From Vitreimonas flagellata (GTDB taxonomy: Bacteria > Pseudomonadota > Alphaproteobacteria > Caulobacterales > Aquidulcibacteraceae): DNA of 64,000 bases. The position numbers were made by a program, and so were the translations under genes. Of the stretch, positions 1 to 8,930 are shown piece by piece (position 1 is the first letter of the stretch; each line of letters begins with the position of its first letter). The stretch spans positions 186,001-250,000 of the forward strand of contig NZ_SBJL01000003.1 of assembly GCF_004634425.1 (NCBI RefSeq), given 5' to 3'. The notes under the pieces were generated by a model. It was not told the origin of the DNA. It worked only from the letters and a program-made list of their open reading frames with translations, and did not search any database.

Positions 1-2
1 TG

Positions 3-1715
3 GAAACGGGGCTTAACGTCATCACCGAAGGCGTGATCTCCGGGCCGCTGGCTGAAGGCGTGCTCTCGGGCCGTTTGGCGCTTTATCATGCGAACGATGA
101 AGGCTGGTTCGAGAACGATTTCGACGGGTCCCAATTCGGAGAGAATGAAACCAGCATCTATCGCGGCACGCTGCGCTTCACGCCGACGCGCGATCTGGAA
201 TTTTTGCTGCGCGCGGAGCAGGGCTTTGTCGATGGCGACGGCCCGGCGGGTCAGAACCATGCTTTGTTCGATCGTGGCTCGTTCGATTTCGCGATCAACA
301 ATAGCGGCTATGCGGCGACCGATTGGGAGCAAGCGACGCTTGAGACCAATTGGAATGTCGCGTTCGGCGATGGCGTGGTGACGAACATTGTTGGTTGGCG
401 CTCGGTCGAAGTGCCGTGGAGCGCTGATATCGATTCTACGCCGAACTTCACGTTCCATACGCGCGTGCTGAACACGCAGGAGCAATGGAGTGAAGAGCTG
501 CGCTACGCCGGCACGTTTGGAATCGCGGACGTAACGGCTGGGCTCTATTATTTCGAGCAGGACGTACTCTATATCGATGAGCGCAACCTTTCGCCCGCCG
601 CCGTGCCGGGCTCAGGTTGTGGACCTTTCGACGCCGCACTCTGCCGGGTTGGCGGTGGGCAAGGCGAGTTTTCGACGGCTGCGGCTTTTGCGAATGTTGA
701 TTGGCGTTTGAGCGATACGCTGACGCTAAGCACCGGGTTGCGCTACACGCACGAAGAAAAAGATGCACGCATCTCGCGCGTGCGCGCCGCGACGGACAAT
801 CTCGATGGGCCGCTGGTTGTGCCGGGCGAAGGCGTTGTTGGCGGCAGCATCGATGATCGCACGCTCAATTTCTCGGATGCGCCGTACTCACTCTCATGGA
901 ATGACGCCTCGCCGCGCGTGGCGCTGCAATGGCGGCCGAATGACACGACGAACATTTATGCGTCGTGGTCGCGCGCGTTCCGTTCGGGCGGTGTGAACTT
1001 CCGTGTGGCGTCGCTGGGCACGGCGACGGTCGCGCAACCGCCACGCACCTATGACGCGGAAGAAGTGGAGGCGATTGAGCTTGGCTGGAAGCAGGATTTT
1101 GCGGAAGGCCGTGGCCGCGTGAACCTCGCACTCTTCCACAACACGATCGACAATATGCAGCGCGAAACCAACGTGCCGGGCATTTCGGTCGTGCAGCAAA
1201 CTACGCTGAATGCGGGTGATGCTGTGATCGAGGGCGCAGAGCTAGAGGCGCGCTATGCGCTGACGGACGGGCTCACGCTCGCTGCGTACGCCGGTTACAC
1301 ACACGGCGAATATGATCGCCTGTTCACCGATTTCACCGGCGACCTCATCATCGATGAGCGTGATCTCGCCCTGGAAATTCCGCGCGTGGCGCCGTGGTCC
1401 TATGGCGTGAGCGTCGATTATGTGACGCCGCTCGCGGGCGGCGAGGTGAGCGCGCGGCTGGCGTACAATCACCGCGACGCGGCGTTCTACAGCGACAACA
1501 ATGTTGGCCGCTTGGCCGAGGCCGATATGGTCGAGGCGAGCATTGCCTATGGCCCGGCCGATGGCCGCTGGTCGCTGGCGGCTTATGGTGAGAATTTGTT
1601 GGACGAAGCCACCTGGGGCAACGACACCATCATCGGCGGTGGTTCGCCGCCGCCGACCTTTTCGCCGCTCAACAAAGGCCGCGTCCTGGGGTTTGAGCTG
1701 CGCGTGCGCTATTGA
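3..1715 (+). CDS. TonB-dependent receptor, C-terminal part
   Basis: The reading frame is open from the first full codon at position 3, so the gene starts outside the window; the GTG at 33 is internal. The 571 visible residues have the alternating, aromatic-rich pattern of a TonB-dependent outer-membrane beta-barrel. The protein ends in an aromatic residue after Arg-Val-Arg, the usual barrel signal for outer-membrane insertion. A NIYASWSRAFRSGGVNF stretch and a C-terminal ENLLDEATWGN segment are typical of the family. The plug and TonB box are missing here, so the substrate (siderophore, sugar or other) cannot be inferred. Confidence 0.9.
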   Translation, partial: ETGLNVITEGVISGPLAEGVLSGRLALYHANDEGWFENDFDGSQFGENETSIYRGTLRFTPTRDLEFLLRAEQGFVDGDGPAGQNHALFDRGSFDFAINNSGYAATDWEQATLETNWNVAFGDGVVTNIVGWRSVEVPWSADIDSTPNFTFHTRVLNTQEQWSEELRYAGTFGIADVTAGLYYFEQDVLYIDERNLSPAAVPGSGCGPFDAALCRVGGGQGEFSTAAAFANVDWRLSDTLTLSTGLRYTHEEKDARISRVRAATDNLDGPLVVPGEGVVGGSIDDRTLNFSDAPYSLSWNDASPRVALQWRPNDTTNIYASWSRAFRSGGVNFRVASLGTATVAQPPRTYDAEEVEAIELGWKQDFAEGRGRVNLALFHNTIDNMQRETNVPGISVVQQTTLNAGDAVIEGAELEARYALTDGLTLAAYAGYTHGEYDRLFTDFTGDLIIDERDLALEIPRVAPWSYGVSVDYVTPLAGGEVSARLAYNHRDAAFYSDNNVGRLAEADMVEASIAYGPADGRWSLAAYGENLLDEATWGNDTIIGGGSPPPTFSPLNKGRVLGFELRVRY

Positions 1716-1738
1716 GGCGGCCGCGTTAAAAGAGGCGC

Positions 1739-3397
1739 ATGGCTGACTCGTCCGCGACGAATGAGACTAATGCGCGCTGGGAGGCGTGGCGCGCGCGCAT
1801 CTTCGAAATTGCGCCGCACGTGTTTGCGGCGATCGCGTTCCTCGCAGGCCTGTTCACGATCGTTGCGGTGGCGACGCCGGCGTTGCCGCGCATTCGTGGC
1901 ATCGATGGCGTCGAGCGCTTCGTCAGCGAACTCCCCGAAATAAGCGCGAGCCTCGCGGGTCTCGCCCTGATGGGTTTGGCGACGGGCTTGCGTAAGCGCG
2001 TGGACACCGCGTGGGCGTTTACGCTGGCGCTGCTCACGGCGATCTGTCTCTACGCAGCGTTTCGGCATGGGCATGTGGTGGCGGCGAGTTGCGCTGGCAG
2101 TGCTGCGCTCGCCTTGGCGTTAACGCGCAAGGCATTCTTCCGGCACTCGCGTTTGGGCGAACTCACGCCGGACTCGCGTGTGGCGCTGGCGATCGCGGCG
2201 GCGTTTGGCGTGGCGTTGGTGGGCGCTCTATTGTGGGCAGGCGGGCGGCCCGAATTTGCCGACGCGCCGTGGTGGTCGCTGCTAACGGATGAGCATCTTG
2301 GCCGCCCTGGCCGCGCATTGGCGCTGAGCGCGATCGCGGCGCTCGGATTGGTGGCTTGGCACTTTCTGTTGGAGCGCCCGCGTCAAGCGCCGCCGCCGCC
2401 GGCCGGAGAGGATTTCGCACGCGCCGAAGCGCTCATCGCCAAGGCGGAAGACGCGCTTCCTGATGCCCAACTCGCTTTCAGCGGGGACAAGAGTTTCGTT
2501 TTCGTCGACGGCGCTTTCATGATGGTCGCGCGCGGTGGCACGAGCTTGATCGCGATGGGCCCGCCCGTCGGCAAGCGGGCGAGCTGGCGTGGAGCGCTTG
2601 GCGCTTTGCGCACGCAAGCGGAGCGGCTCTCGCTGCGACCTGTCGTCTATTCCGCGCCGCCGCAATTGTTGCCTGACCTTCTGGATGCAGGCTTTCGTGT
2701 CGAGAAAGTGGGCGAAAACGCCGTTGTCGATCTGACGACGTTCACCATGGTGGGTACGGCCAAGCAGAAGCTCCGATCGGCGCGCCGCCGTTTTGTCGAA
2801 CGCGAAGGCGCGGTGTTCGAAGTGTTCGAACCTCCGCACGCACCTGCCTTGTGGGACGAGTTGCGCAAAGTCTCCGACGCGTGGCTCGCAGCGCATGGCG
2901 GCAAGGAGAAGGCGTTTTCGCTCGGCGCGTTCGATCCGGACTATCTGCGGCGCAATCCTATCGCGATCGCGCGTCAGCACGGCGAGATCATCGCCTTCGC
3001 CAATCTCTGGCTGACGGCGGACGGCCAGCGCGGCGCGCTTGATCTGATGCGCTTCGATCCCGAACGCGGCGCCCACGGGCTCATGGATTTTCTCTTCACC
3101 GAGATATTGCTCTGGAGCCAAGCACGGGGGCTTCGCACGTTCGATCTTGGTATGGCGCCGCTCGCCGGCTTGGCGACCGATCAATACGCCTCGCTGTTCG
3201 CCCGCATTGGCCGGCTCGTGCATCAATACGGCGAGCAGTTTTACGGCTTCCAAGGCCTGCGCATGTTCAAGGACAAGTTCGGCCCGCGTTGGGAGCCGCG
3301 CTATATCGCTGCGCCTGGGTCGTGGACGTTGCCGATTGTGCTGGCGGAGGTGGCGTTGCTGACCAATGGTGGGCGCCCGCCATCGCCGCCAACCTAG
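1739..3397 (+). CDS. MprF-like phosphatidylglycerol lysyltransferase (DUF2156) membrane protein
   Basis: A 552-residue protein. The first ~210 residues hold about five hydrophobic segments. From ~235 to 530 there is a soluble domain matching the C-terminal aminoacyl transfer domain of MprF/LPG synthases (DUF2156, GNAT-like fold): conserved patches include FMMVARGG, a RSARRRFVEREG segment and DLGMAPLAGL. Family members transfer an amino acid from aminoacyl-tRNA to membrane lipid and lower surface negative charge. It is shorter than classical MprF (~840 aa), lacking most of the flippase half. The ATG follows AAAAGAGGC. It starts 23 bp after the receptor gene. The amino acid and lipid used are not determined. 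Confidence 0.85.
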   Translation: MADSSATNETNARWEAWRARIFEIAPHVFAAIAFLAGLFTIVAVATPALPRIRGIDGVERFVSELPEISASLAGLALMGLATGLRKRVDTAWAFTLALLTAICLYAAFRHGHVVAASCAGSAALALALTRKAFFRHSRLGELTPDSRVALAIAAAFGVALVGALLWAGGRPEFADAPWWSLLTDEHLGRPGRALALSAIAALGLVAWHFLLERPRQAPPPPAGEDFARAEALIAKAEDALPDAQLAFSGDKSFVFVDGAFMMVARGGTSLIAMGPPVGKRASWRGALGALRTQAERLSLRPVVYSAPPQLLPDLLDAGFRVEKVGENAVVDLTTFTMVGTAKQKLRSARRRFVEREGAVFEVFEPPHAPALWDELRKVSDAWLAAHGGKEKAFSLGAFDPDYLRRNPIAIARQHGEIIAFANLWLTADGQRGALDLMRFDPERGAHGLMDFLFTEILLWSQARGLRTFDLGMAPLAGLATDQYASLFARIGRLVHQYGEQFYGFQGLRMFKDKFGPRWEPRYIAAPGSWTLPIVLAEVALLTNGGRPPSPPT

Positions 3398-3405
3398 GGG
3401 AGGTC

Positions 3406-3597
3406 ATGCCCAGCGCGCCAGAACGGCCTGAACGCCAGCGCCAAACGCTGTTCGTGGTCGCCGCGGCCTGCGTGGGCGGCCTGCTCCTGCTGCTGGTGCT
3501 GTTTGCCCTGGGCATGGGGCGGCTGCTGGCCGAGGTCTGGATTACCGTCATGGCGGCCGTGATTAACCTGACGCGCGCGCTGTTCGGGTCCGGCTAG
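3406..3597 (+). CDS. Small single-span membrane protein
   Basis: A 63-residue frame starting at ATG 3406, 8 nt after the MprF-like stop. A strong GGGGAGG Shine-Dalgarno overlaps that stop region, so the two genes are very likely co-translated. Residues ~17-50 are a long hydrophobic stretch (VVAAACVGGLLLLLVLFALG). The N-terminus is charged (RPERQRQ). No known family recognised; a small accessory membrane partner of the lipid synthase is an inference from spacing only. Confidence 0.6.
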   Translation: MPSAPERPERQRQTLFVVAAACVGGLLLLLVLFALGMGRLLAEVWITVMAAVINLTRALFGSG

Positions 3598-3729
3598 CCG
3601 CCTCGACAATTCCCGATCGTTCCGCTATAGCCGCGCGCTTCCCGCGTGGGAGGGGTTTAGCCGCCCGGACCACGCATCCCTCAGGCGGGCCGGTTCGAAA
3701 GGATCGTCCCGCGAAAAGCGAGGCAAATC

Positions 3730-4176
3730 ATGGCTAAGAAGGTACTGGGGCAGATTAAGCTCCAAGTGCCGGCCGGGGCAGCGAACCCTTCGCCCCCGAT
3801 CGGCCCCGCGCTCGGTCAGCGCGGTCTGAACATCATGGAATTCTGCAAGGGCTTTAACGCCCGTACGCAGGACATGAACAAGGGCGATCCGTGCCCGGTC
3901 GTCATCACGTACTACCAAGACAAGAGCTTCACCTTTGAGATCAAGACGCCGCCGGCGTCGTTCCTGATCAAGAAGGCCGCTGGTCTGAAGCCGGGCAAGA
4001 AGCCGGGTTCGGGTTCGAAGAAGCCGGGCGTCGACGTGGTCGGCAAGATCACGATGGCCCAGTGCAAAGATATCGCCAAGGCAAAGCAGAAAGATCTGAA
4101 CGCCGCCGATCTCGATCAAGCCGCGAAGATGATCGCAGGCACTGCGCGCTCAATGGGCGTGCAGGTGGTGGAGTAA
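3730..4176 (+). CDS. rplK: 50S ribosomal protein L11
   Basis: 148 residues, the normal length for uL11. The N-terminal domain has the [19 protein letters not shown] signature (~23-41), and the C-terminal RNA-binding domain follows a Pro/Gly/Lys hinge at ~90-97. L11 binds the GTPase-associated region of 23S rRNA at the factor-binding site. It is followed 4 nt later by rplA, the classical L11 operon. The secE/nusG genes normally upstream are not present here; an unrelated membrane gene precedes it. Confidence 0.98.
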   Translation: MAKKVLGQIKLQVPAGAANPSPPIGPALGQRGLNIMEFCKGFNARTQDMNKGDPCPVVITYYQDKSFTFEIKTPPASFLIKKAAGLKPGKKPGSGSKKPGVDVVGKITMAQCKDIAKAKQKDLNAADLDQAAKMIAGTARSMGVQVVE

Positions 4177-4180
4177 GCAG

Positions 4181-4888
4181 ATGGCCAAGACCACAAAGCG
4201 CATGGCCAAGAGCCACGCCAATATCGATAGCCGCAAGCTGCACACGCTTTCCGAAGCCGTGAAGCTCATCAAAGAACGCGCGAGCGCGAAGTTCGACGAG
4301 ACCGTCGAAATTTCGATGAACCTCGGCGTCGATCCGAAATACCCGGACCAGCAAGTCCGCGGCGTTTGCTCGTTGCCGAACGGCACGGGCCGCACTGCGC
4401 GCGTTGCTGTGTTCGCCAAGGGTCCGAAGGCTGAAGAGGCCAAGGCCGCCGGCGCCGACATCGTCGGTGCGGACGACCTGTTCGAGACCGTCAATGGCGG
4501 CAAGATCGATTTCGATCGCTTGATCGCCACGCCGGACATGATGGCCCTCGTTGGCCGTCTCGGTAAGGTGCTAGGCCCGCGCGGCCTGATGCCGAACCCG
4601 AAGGTCGGCACCGTCACCATGGACGTGAAGAAGGCCGTTGCTGACGCTAAGGGCGGCGCGGTGGAATTCCGCGTCGAGAAGGCGGGCATCGTCCACGCCG
4701 GCGTCGGCAAGGCGAGCTTCTCGGAAGAGCAAATCCTGCAGAACGTGAAAGCGTTCGTGGATGCTGTTGCGAAGGCCAAGCCGACCGGCGCGAAGGGCAC
4801 GTTCGTGAAGAAGGTTGCGCTCTCGACGACAATGGGTCCCGGCGTCCGCGTCGACCCGGCCGCCGCTGTGGCTGCGGCCGCGAACTAA
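4181..4888 (+). CDS. rplA: 50S ribosomal protein L1
   Basis: 235 residues, full length for uL1. Conserved features include the [16 protein letters not shown] block (~128-143) and the terminal [11 protein letters not shown]1 forms the L1 stalk and in many bacteria represses its own operon. The ATG is 4 nt after the rplK stop with an AAGCAG ribosome site. The transcript ends at the intrinsic terminator at 4912. Confidence 0.98.
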   Translation: MAKTTKRMAKSHANIDSRKLHTLSEAVKLIKERASAKFDETVEISMNLGVDPKYPDQQVRGVCSLPNGTGRTARVAVFAKGPKAEEAKAAGADIVGADDLFETVNGGKIDFDRLIATPDMMALVGRLGKVLGPRGLMPNPKVGTVTMDVKKAVADAKGGAVEFRVEKAGIVHAGVGKASFSEEQILQNVKAFVDAVAKAKPTGAKGTFVKKVALSTTMGPGVRVDPAAAVAAAAN

Positions 4889-4911
4889 GTTCGAGCGAAA
4901 GCTGAAACGGA

Positions 4912-4946
4912 AACGCCCCGGTGAAAGCCGGGGCGTTTTTGTTTTT
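4912..4946 (+). terminator. Intrinsic terminator of rplKA
   Basis: A perfect 9-bp stem, ACGCCCCGG (4912-4920) with CCGGGGCGT (4928-4936), encloses a 7-nt loop GTGAAAG and is followed by two T5 runs. It lies 24 bp after the rplA stop. Confidence 0.9.
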
Positions 4947-5014
4947 GGGTTTCCGCTCTTGGCCGCGAGCGGAAGCCAACGTGTCATCGTCGCGATTTGT
5001 TGGGAGCAGCACTC

Positions 5015-5236
5015 ATGCCCATAACGCCCGCTAGCGAGCGAGAGGAGCAGCTCCTCGGCGCATTGGCCTGGATGGTCAAACAATACTTGAGCGTCGAAGA
5101 CGGCGGCTTGGATCATGTGTGTATGAGCGCGGGCGAACAGGCGATGACGCTATTGGCCGAGTACGGTCTGGTTTCCGACGACACGCGGCACGGACGCTGG
5201 ACGGATGCGGGTGAGCGCTTCCTAGACGCACACTGA
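5015..5236 (+). CDS. Hypothetical 73-aa protein
   Basis: A small acidic protein beginning MPITPASEREEQ, with GGGAGC 7 nt before ATG 5015; an in-frame TTG at 4997 lies upstream of this and is less likely. The body (LLGALAWMVKQYL, EQAMTLLAEYGLVSD, GRWTDAGERFLD) reads as helices with a short polar end. Its codon use resembles that of its neighbours. No family recognised and no function can be proposed. Confidence 0.55.
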   Translation: MPITPASEREEQLLGALAWMVKQYLSVEDGGLDHVCMSAGEQAMTLLAEYGLVSDDTRHGRWTDAGERFLDAH

Positions 5237-5274
5237 TTGAACGCCACGTCTGCAATCGGCGAATAGACGCTCTT

Positions 5275-5700
5275 TCAAGCCACCCCAAGCTTCCCGCGCT
5301 CGCCATCGCGCGGCGCCTTCATCTCTTCCGGCGACACAAATCCTTCCAAATCCGCCGCCTCCATAAACGGCCGTATCTCCACTTCCCCGGCCATCGCGGC
5401 GGGGATGCGTTTGGCCCAAGCCAAAGCTTCGTCCATGTCCTTGACCTCCCAGATCGAGAAGCCAACCACGACCTCCTTGGTCTCGGTGAACGGCCCGTCG
5501 ATCGCAGCTGCGCCGCCGCGCCCGTCGAACAACACGCGCTTGGACTGCGCCGTCGGCTTCAAACCGGCCGCGGCCACGAACACGCCGGCCTGCACGAGCG
5601 CCTCGATGAAACCATCCATCGCCGCGAACGCTTCCACCATCTCCGGCGTCGGCTCCATCGGCTGCGCCTCATTCGCTTTCGAAAACACCATCACGCGCAT
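5275..5700 (-). CDS. YCII-related (YciI/DGPF) domain protein
   Basis: 141 residues. The start at 5700 is set by AGGAGA about 6 nt upstream; the frame stays open further upstream but without a better site. It has the YCII/DGPF-type alpha+beta pattern: MRVMVFSKA, residues TPEMVEAFAAMDGFIEAL, then DGPFTETKEVVVGFSIWEV and a DMDEALAWAKRIP helix. This subgroup often sits beside ECF sigma factors, but none is visible here. The enzymatic role of the family is not established. Confidence 0.85.
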   Translation of the reverse strand: MRVMVFSKANEAQPMEPTPEMVEAFAAMDGFIEALVQAGVFVAAAGLKPTAQSKRVLFDGRGGAAAIDGPFTETKEVVVGFSIWEVKDMDEALAWAKRIPAAMAGEVEIRPFMEAADLEGFVSPEEMKAPRDGERGKLGVA

Positions 5701-5807
5701 CGCCTGTCTCCTCATCCAGGGCCTGCCCACCGGCCGGCTTGTCGGAACGACGAACGGATGCCTGGGCGCTCTACAATCGGCGCGCAAAGTTTTTTCTCGG
5801 CTCTTCG

Positions 5808-7052
5808 CTAGCGCGCGAGCGGATCGTTCGGGTGGGCGGCGCGCCAGGCTTTGGCGCCGGCGGCGTCGGCGCTGACGAATTCGCCTAGGCCGGGACGGCC
5901 GACGAGCGCGCCCAATTGTTCGACGAGCTTGATCCAGGCTGGATTCGCCGCAGTCAGCGGTCCCGAACTCAAATTTTCCGCGTGCACGAGATTGAATGGC
6001 GGCGTGAGTTCGCAGGGCTCCAGTACACACGCGCACAGGACGCCGCGCTGGCGGCCGATGGTCGCTTCCGCGCGCACCCATTCAGACGCGATCGCGCCGG
6101 GCGACCAGCACACCAGCACCGCCTTCGCCGCGCGCACTTGCTGGTTGATCTCATCGTCGAAGGCTTTACCGGAGGTGAGGCGCGCGTCGAACCAGACTTT
6201 GAATTTGAGCGCACGCAGCGCTTCGGCGATCGCCTCTACGCGTGGCCGTTCTTCGCGCTTGTAGGAGATGAAGATGTCCGGCGCACCGGCATCCGACGTC
6301 ACCGCGGCTTCAAACAATTTGTGCCGCGCGAGCATGAGCGAAAGCGCGATCCAGAGCGCTGCGACGATCTCAGGACCATTGAGCCACTGGAGGAGCGCAG
6401 GCGTGAAGCCAAGGCGCTCCTCAAGCACATATCCCAGCTCGAAGGCGACGCCTGTGACGCCCAGCGCGATGAAGCCGTAGATGAGCAGTCGAAATACGGC
6501 CATGCGCGGCGCGAAGAGAACGAGCGCGAGCAACAACGCGGCCCAAACGCCGAGCAAGGCGAGATCGAAAACGCCGTCCAATTGCCAGTAAAGCGACGGG
6601 AGATGCTCGTAGAACGCTGAGGTGGCCGAGCTTCCGAACACGGAAATCCAAAACAACCCCAAGAGCGCCAGCAGCGGCGCCGCGCGTGCGCGCGCGAGAA
6701 ACGCCGCCACAACGAGCGGAATGATTGCGGGCAGCGAACTCCATTCTTGTCGGACGAAATCTCCGTCGATCGTCGCGCCCCAGAAAATCGCGAACGCACC
6801 GAGCGCGAACGCAACCGACCCGATGGTGCGCTTGCGAAGAAAGGCGCCCGCAGCGATCAGAGCGGCGCCTGTGATCAGAGCGAGCCAGGGGAAGGAGGCG
6901 TCAGGATATCCGAACTGATCAACGTGATGCGCGCCGAACGCGATCAGCACCGCGCCCAAGAAGCCAAGCGCGAAGACGCGCCAAAAGCCGTACGAAAATG
7001 CGGCGCCGGCGATCGCGATTAGGCCCGCGATGCTGGCGAAATATCCTTCCAT
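5808..7052 (-). CDS. Membrane-anchored TIR-domain protein
   Basis: 414 residues. The first ~245 are strongly hydrophobic, with roughly seven or eight membrane spans, and end in a short linker. Residues ~257-350 are a TIR domain: PDIFISYKREER at 258-269 is the beta-A box, KVWFDARL follows at ~285, and SPGAIASEWVRAE (317-329) contains the W-x3-E arrangement of NADase TIRs, placing the candidate catalytic Glu at 329. TIR domains of this type cleave NAD+ or make cyclic ADP-ribose signals, or act as scaffolds; which applies is not known. It is a single gene, divergent from nothing obviously defensive, with glutathione peroxidase upstream on the same strand. Confidence 0.85.
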   Translation of the reverse strand: MEGYFASIAGLIAIAGAAFSYGFWRVFALGFLGAVLIAFGAHHVDQFGYPDASFPWLALITGAALIAAGAFLRKRTIGSVAFALGAFAIFWGATIDGDFVRQEWSSLPAIIPLVVAAFLARARAAPLLALLGLFWISVFGSSATSAFYEHLPSLYWQLDGVFDLALLGVWAALLLALVLFAPRMAVFRLLIYGFIALGVTGVAFELGYVLEERLGFTPALLQWLNGPEIVAALWIALSLMLARHKLFEAAVTSDAGAPDIFISYKREERPRVEAIAEALRALKFKVWFDARLTSGKAFDDEINQQVRAAKAVLVCWSPGAIASEWVRAEATIGRQRGVLCACVLEPCELTPPFNLVHAENLSSGPLTAANPAWIKLVEQLGALVGRPGLGEFVSADAAGAKAWRAAHPNDPLAR

Positions 7053-7112
7053 GCGTCTCCCCCTGCAGGGAGAAGAAGCCAGTTACCGCCACTTGTCTAG
7101 CCGCCAACAAAA

Positions 7113-7140
7113 AAGCGCTCCGACTTTCACCGGAGCGCTT
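7113..7140 (-). terminator. Intrinsic terminator of the glutathione peroxidase gene
   Basis: Perfect 10-bp stem AAGCGCTCCG (7113-7122) with CGGAGCGCTT (7131-7140), 8-nt loop. On the minus strand the stem is followed by a T-rich run (TTTTTTGTTGG), 23 bp beyond the stop of the gene. Confidence 0.9.
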
Positions 7141-7163
7141 AGTGTGCGTCTGCCTACAAAAGC

Positions 7164-7712
7164 TTAAGCGCTTTTCGCCAACTCAGCTTCAAGCACGCTG
7201 ACCAGGCGCGGATCATCCGCCGTCACGTCCGGCGCGAAGCGGGCGACGACGTCGCCGTTACGGCCGATCACGAACTTTTCGAAATTCCAGAGCACGTCCG
7301 GCGCCGGGTTGGTCGCGATCTTGAAGCCTTCGAGACGTGCGCGGTGCGGGCCTTCGCCGATCGCGGCCGGCTGCGCTTTCGTGAGTGCTGCGTAAAGCGG
7401 ATGCTGATCGGCGCCGACGACGGAAATCTTCGAATAGATCGGGAATTGCACATTGTAGGTGGTCGAGCAGAAATCGGCGATCTCGGCGTCCGTGCCTGGT
7501 TCTTGTTCGCGGAAATTGTTGGCCGGGAAGCCCAGCACTTCGAGGCCTTGCGCGCGCTTGGCTTCAAACAGCTTTTCCAAGCCTTCATATTGCGGCGTCA
7601 GCCCGCACTTGGAGGCGACATTCACCACGAGCAGCACTTTGCCCTTGTGGGCGGCGAGCGTGTCGGCGCTGCCGTCGATGCGCTTCAATGGGATGTCTTG
7701 GATCGTGCTCAT
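7164..7712 (-). CDS. Glutathione peroxidase family protein
   Basis: 182 residues, the usual length of thioredoxin-fold glutathione peroxidases (BtuE type). The catalytic tetrad is visible as Cys36 in VNVASKCGLTPQY, Gln70 in NNFREQEPG, and Trp142-Asn143 in DVLWNFEKF. It is a Cys (not selenocysteine) enzyme that reduces hydrogen or lipid peroxides using thioredoxin or glutathione. No signal peptide, so cytoplasmic. Its start (7712) is divergent from map, 45 bp away, so the two share a promoter region. Confidence 0.95.
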   Translation of the reverse strand: MSTIQDIPLKRIDGSADTLAAHKGKVLLVVNVASKCGLTPQYEGLEKLFEAKRAQGLEVLGFPANNFREQEPGTDAEIADFCSTTYNVQFPIYSKISVVGADQHPLYAALTKAQPAAIGEGPHRARLEGFKIATNPAPDVLWNFEKFVIGRNGDVVARFAPDVTADDPRLVSVLEAELAKSA

Positions 7713-7757
7713 GGAGGCTCCTCGAATTTCTGGGCTAGATGCGCTATCTAGCTAGCT

Positions 7758-8504
7758 ATGACGATCGATAACGACAACGACCTTGAAGCGCTGAAAAAGA
7801 TCGGCGGCATCGTCGCGCGTACGCTTCAGAGCATGGGCAAGGCGCTCGAGCCAGGCATGACCACGCGTGAGCTGGATGAGATCGGCGCTAAGCTGCTGGA
7901 AGCGGAGGGCGCGCAGCCCGCGCCGGCGCTCACCTACAATTTTCCCGGCGCGACCTGCATCTCCGTGTTCCCCGACATCGCGCATGGTATTCCGGGCGAG
8001 CGTGTGTTGAAGGCGGGCGATCTCGTCAACATTGACGTGTCGGCCGAGTTGAACGGCTATTTCGCCGACACCGGCTCAAGCTTTATCATGCCGCCCGTGA
8101 CGCCGCGCATCGAGCGCCTGACGCGCGACGGCAAGCGCGCGATGTGGGCCGGCGTGAACAGCGTGCGCGCCGGCGCCAAGCTCGGCGACATCGGCCGCGC
8201 CGTGCAGCACTTCGCCGACAAGAACGGCTACACGCTCATCCGTAATCTCGCGAGCCACGGCGTCGGCCGCGGCCTGCATGAAGAGCCAACCTCGATTGCG
8301 ACGTGGGACGATCCAAGTGAGCGCCGTCGTATCCACGAAGGCATGGTTTTCACCATCGAACCCTTCCTCTCGCTCGGCTCCGAATGGGCGATCGACGGTG
8401 ACGACGAATGGACGCTCCGCGCCGACACCGGCCGGCCGACCGTGCAGTTCGAACACACGCTCGTCGCCACCAAGCGCGGGGCGGTGGTGCTGACAGCGGC
8501 TTGA
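7758..8504 (+). CDS. map: Methionine aminopeptidase type I
   Basis: 248 residues without an N-terminal extension. The five metal ligands of the family can be read: Asp in LVNIDVSAE, Asp in GYFADTGSS, His in ASHGVGRGLHEEP, Glu in VFTIEPFLS and Glu in TVQFEHT. It removes the initiator Met from nascent proteins in the cytosol. The ATG at 7758 has no strong Shine-Dalgarno; the preceding bases are CTAGCTAGCT. Confidence 0.96.
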   Translation: MTIDNDNDLEALKKIGGIVARTLQSMGKALEPGMTTRELDEIGAKLLEAEGAQPAPALTYNFPGATCISVFPDIAHGIPGERVLKAGDLVNIDVSAELNGYFADTGSSFIMPPVTPRIERLTRDGKRAMWAGVNSVRAGAKLGDIGRAVQHFADKNGYTLIRNLASHGVGRGLHEEPTSIATWDDPSERRRIHEGMVFTIEPFLSLGSEWAIDGDDEWTLRADTGRPTVQFEHTLVATKRGAVVLTAA

Positions 8505-8930
8505 TCAGGTAGCCGAGGCCGCTCGCGCTAAGCGTGTCCTTTAGGTCGCGTAATGAGCGAGCTTCTTGCCAAGCGCAGAAAACTGTGCCTGCGCACTTGC
8601 GAGCTCTGAATAAAGCGTGCATATGCCCCGATCCGGCGGGAATTAACTCGCCGGTACCTGTCCGAGACTGCAGGCGCCACGAACATGGTGTGCCCAATAG
8701 GGCGCTGTGTGCGTGGCTTAAATCGTTGAAAGCTTAGGCTTTCTGGAGCCCGCAATAGACAGAGCTGACGTTTTTCAGGGTGAGCTGTCAAGCCCGCTCT
8801 GTTGGCCCGGCCTCTGGGACAGGCTGCGCGTGGACCGCGCGCCGCTCGGAGGTTTTTCCGCCGGCCGGCTGGTCCACGTGCGCTTCTAGGGGCGCCGGAT
8901 TGGCCGGTGGCCCTAACTGAGGAGACCGCA
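8505..8930 (+). promoter_or_regulatory. rplJL leader region with large hairpin
   Basis: 426 bp without a convincing gene between map and rplJ. Near its 3' end, CGTGGACC (8829-8836) pairs perfectly with GGTCCACG (8871-8878), extended by flanking GCG/CGC, and encloses a GC-rich inner arm with a T5 loop. A long structured leader ahead of rplJ is where the L10(L12)4 complex normally binds to repress its own mRNA. The upstream part (about 8640-8760) is probably transcribed leader too, but I cannot fold it reliably by eye. The open frame running through the hairpin is an in-frame extension of rplJ, not a separate gene. Confidence 0.55.

Noticed and set aside
8505-8930. tRNA or small protein gene in the map-rplJ gap
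   Set aside because: No cloverleaf or convincing frame; a leader with a hairpin explains the region better.
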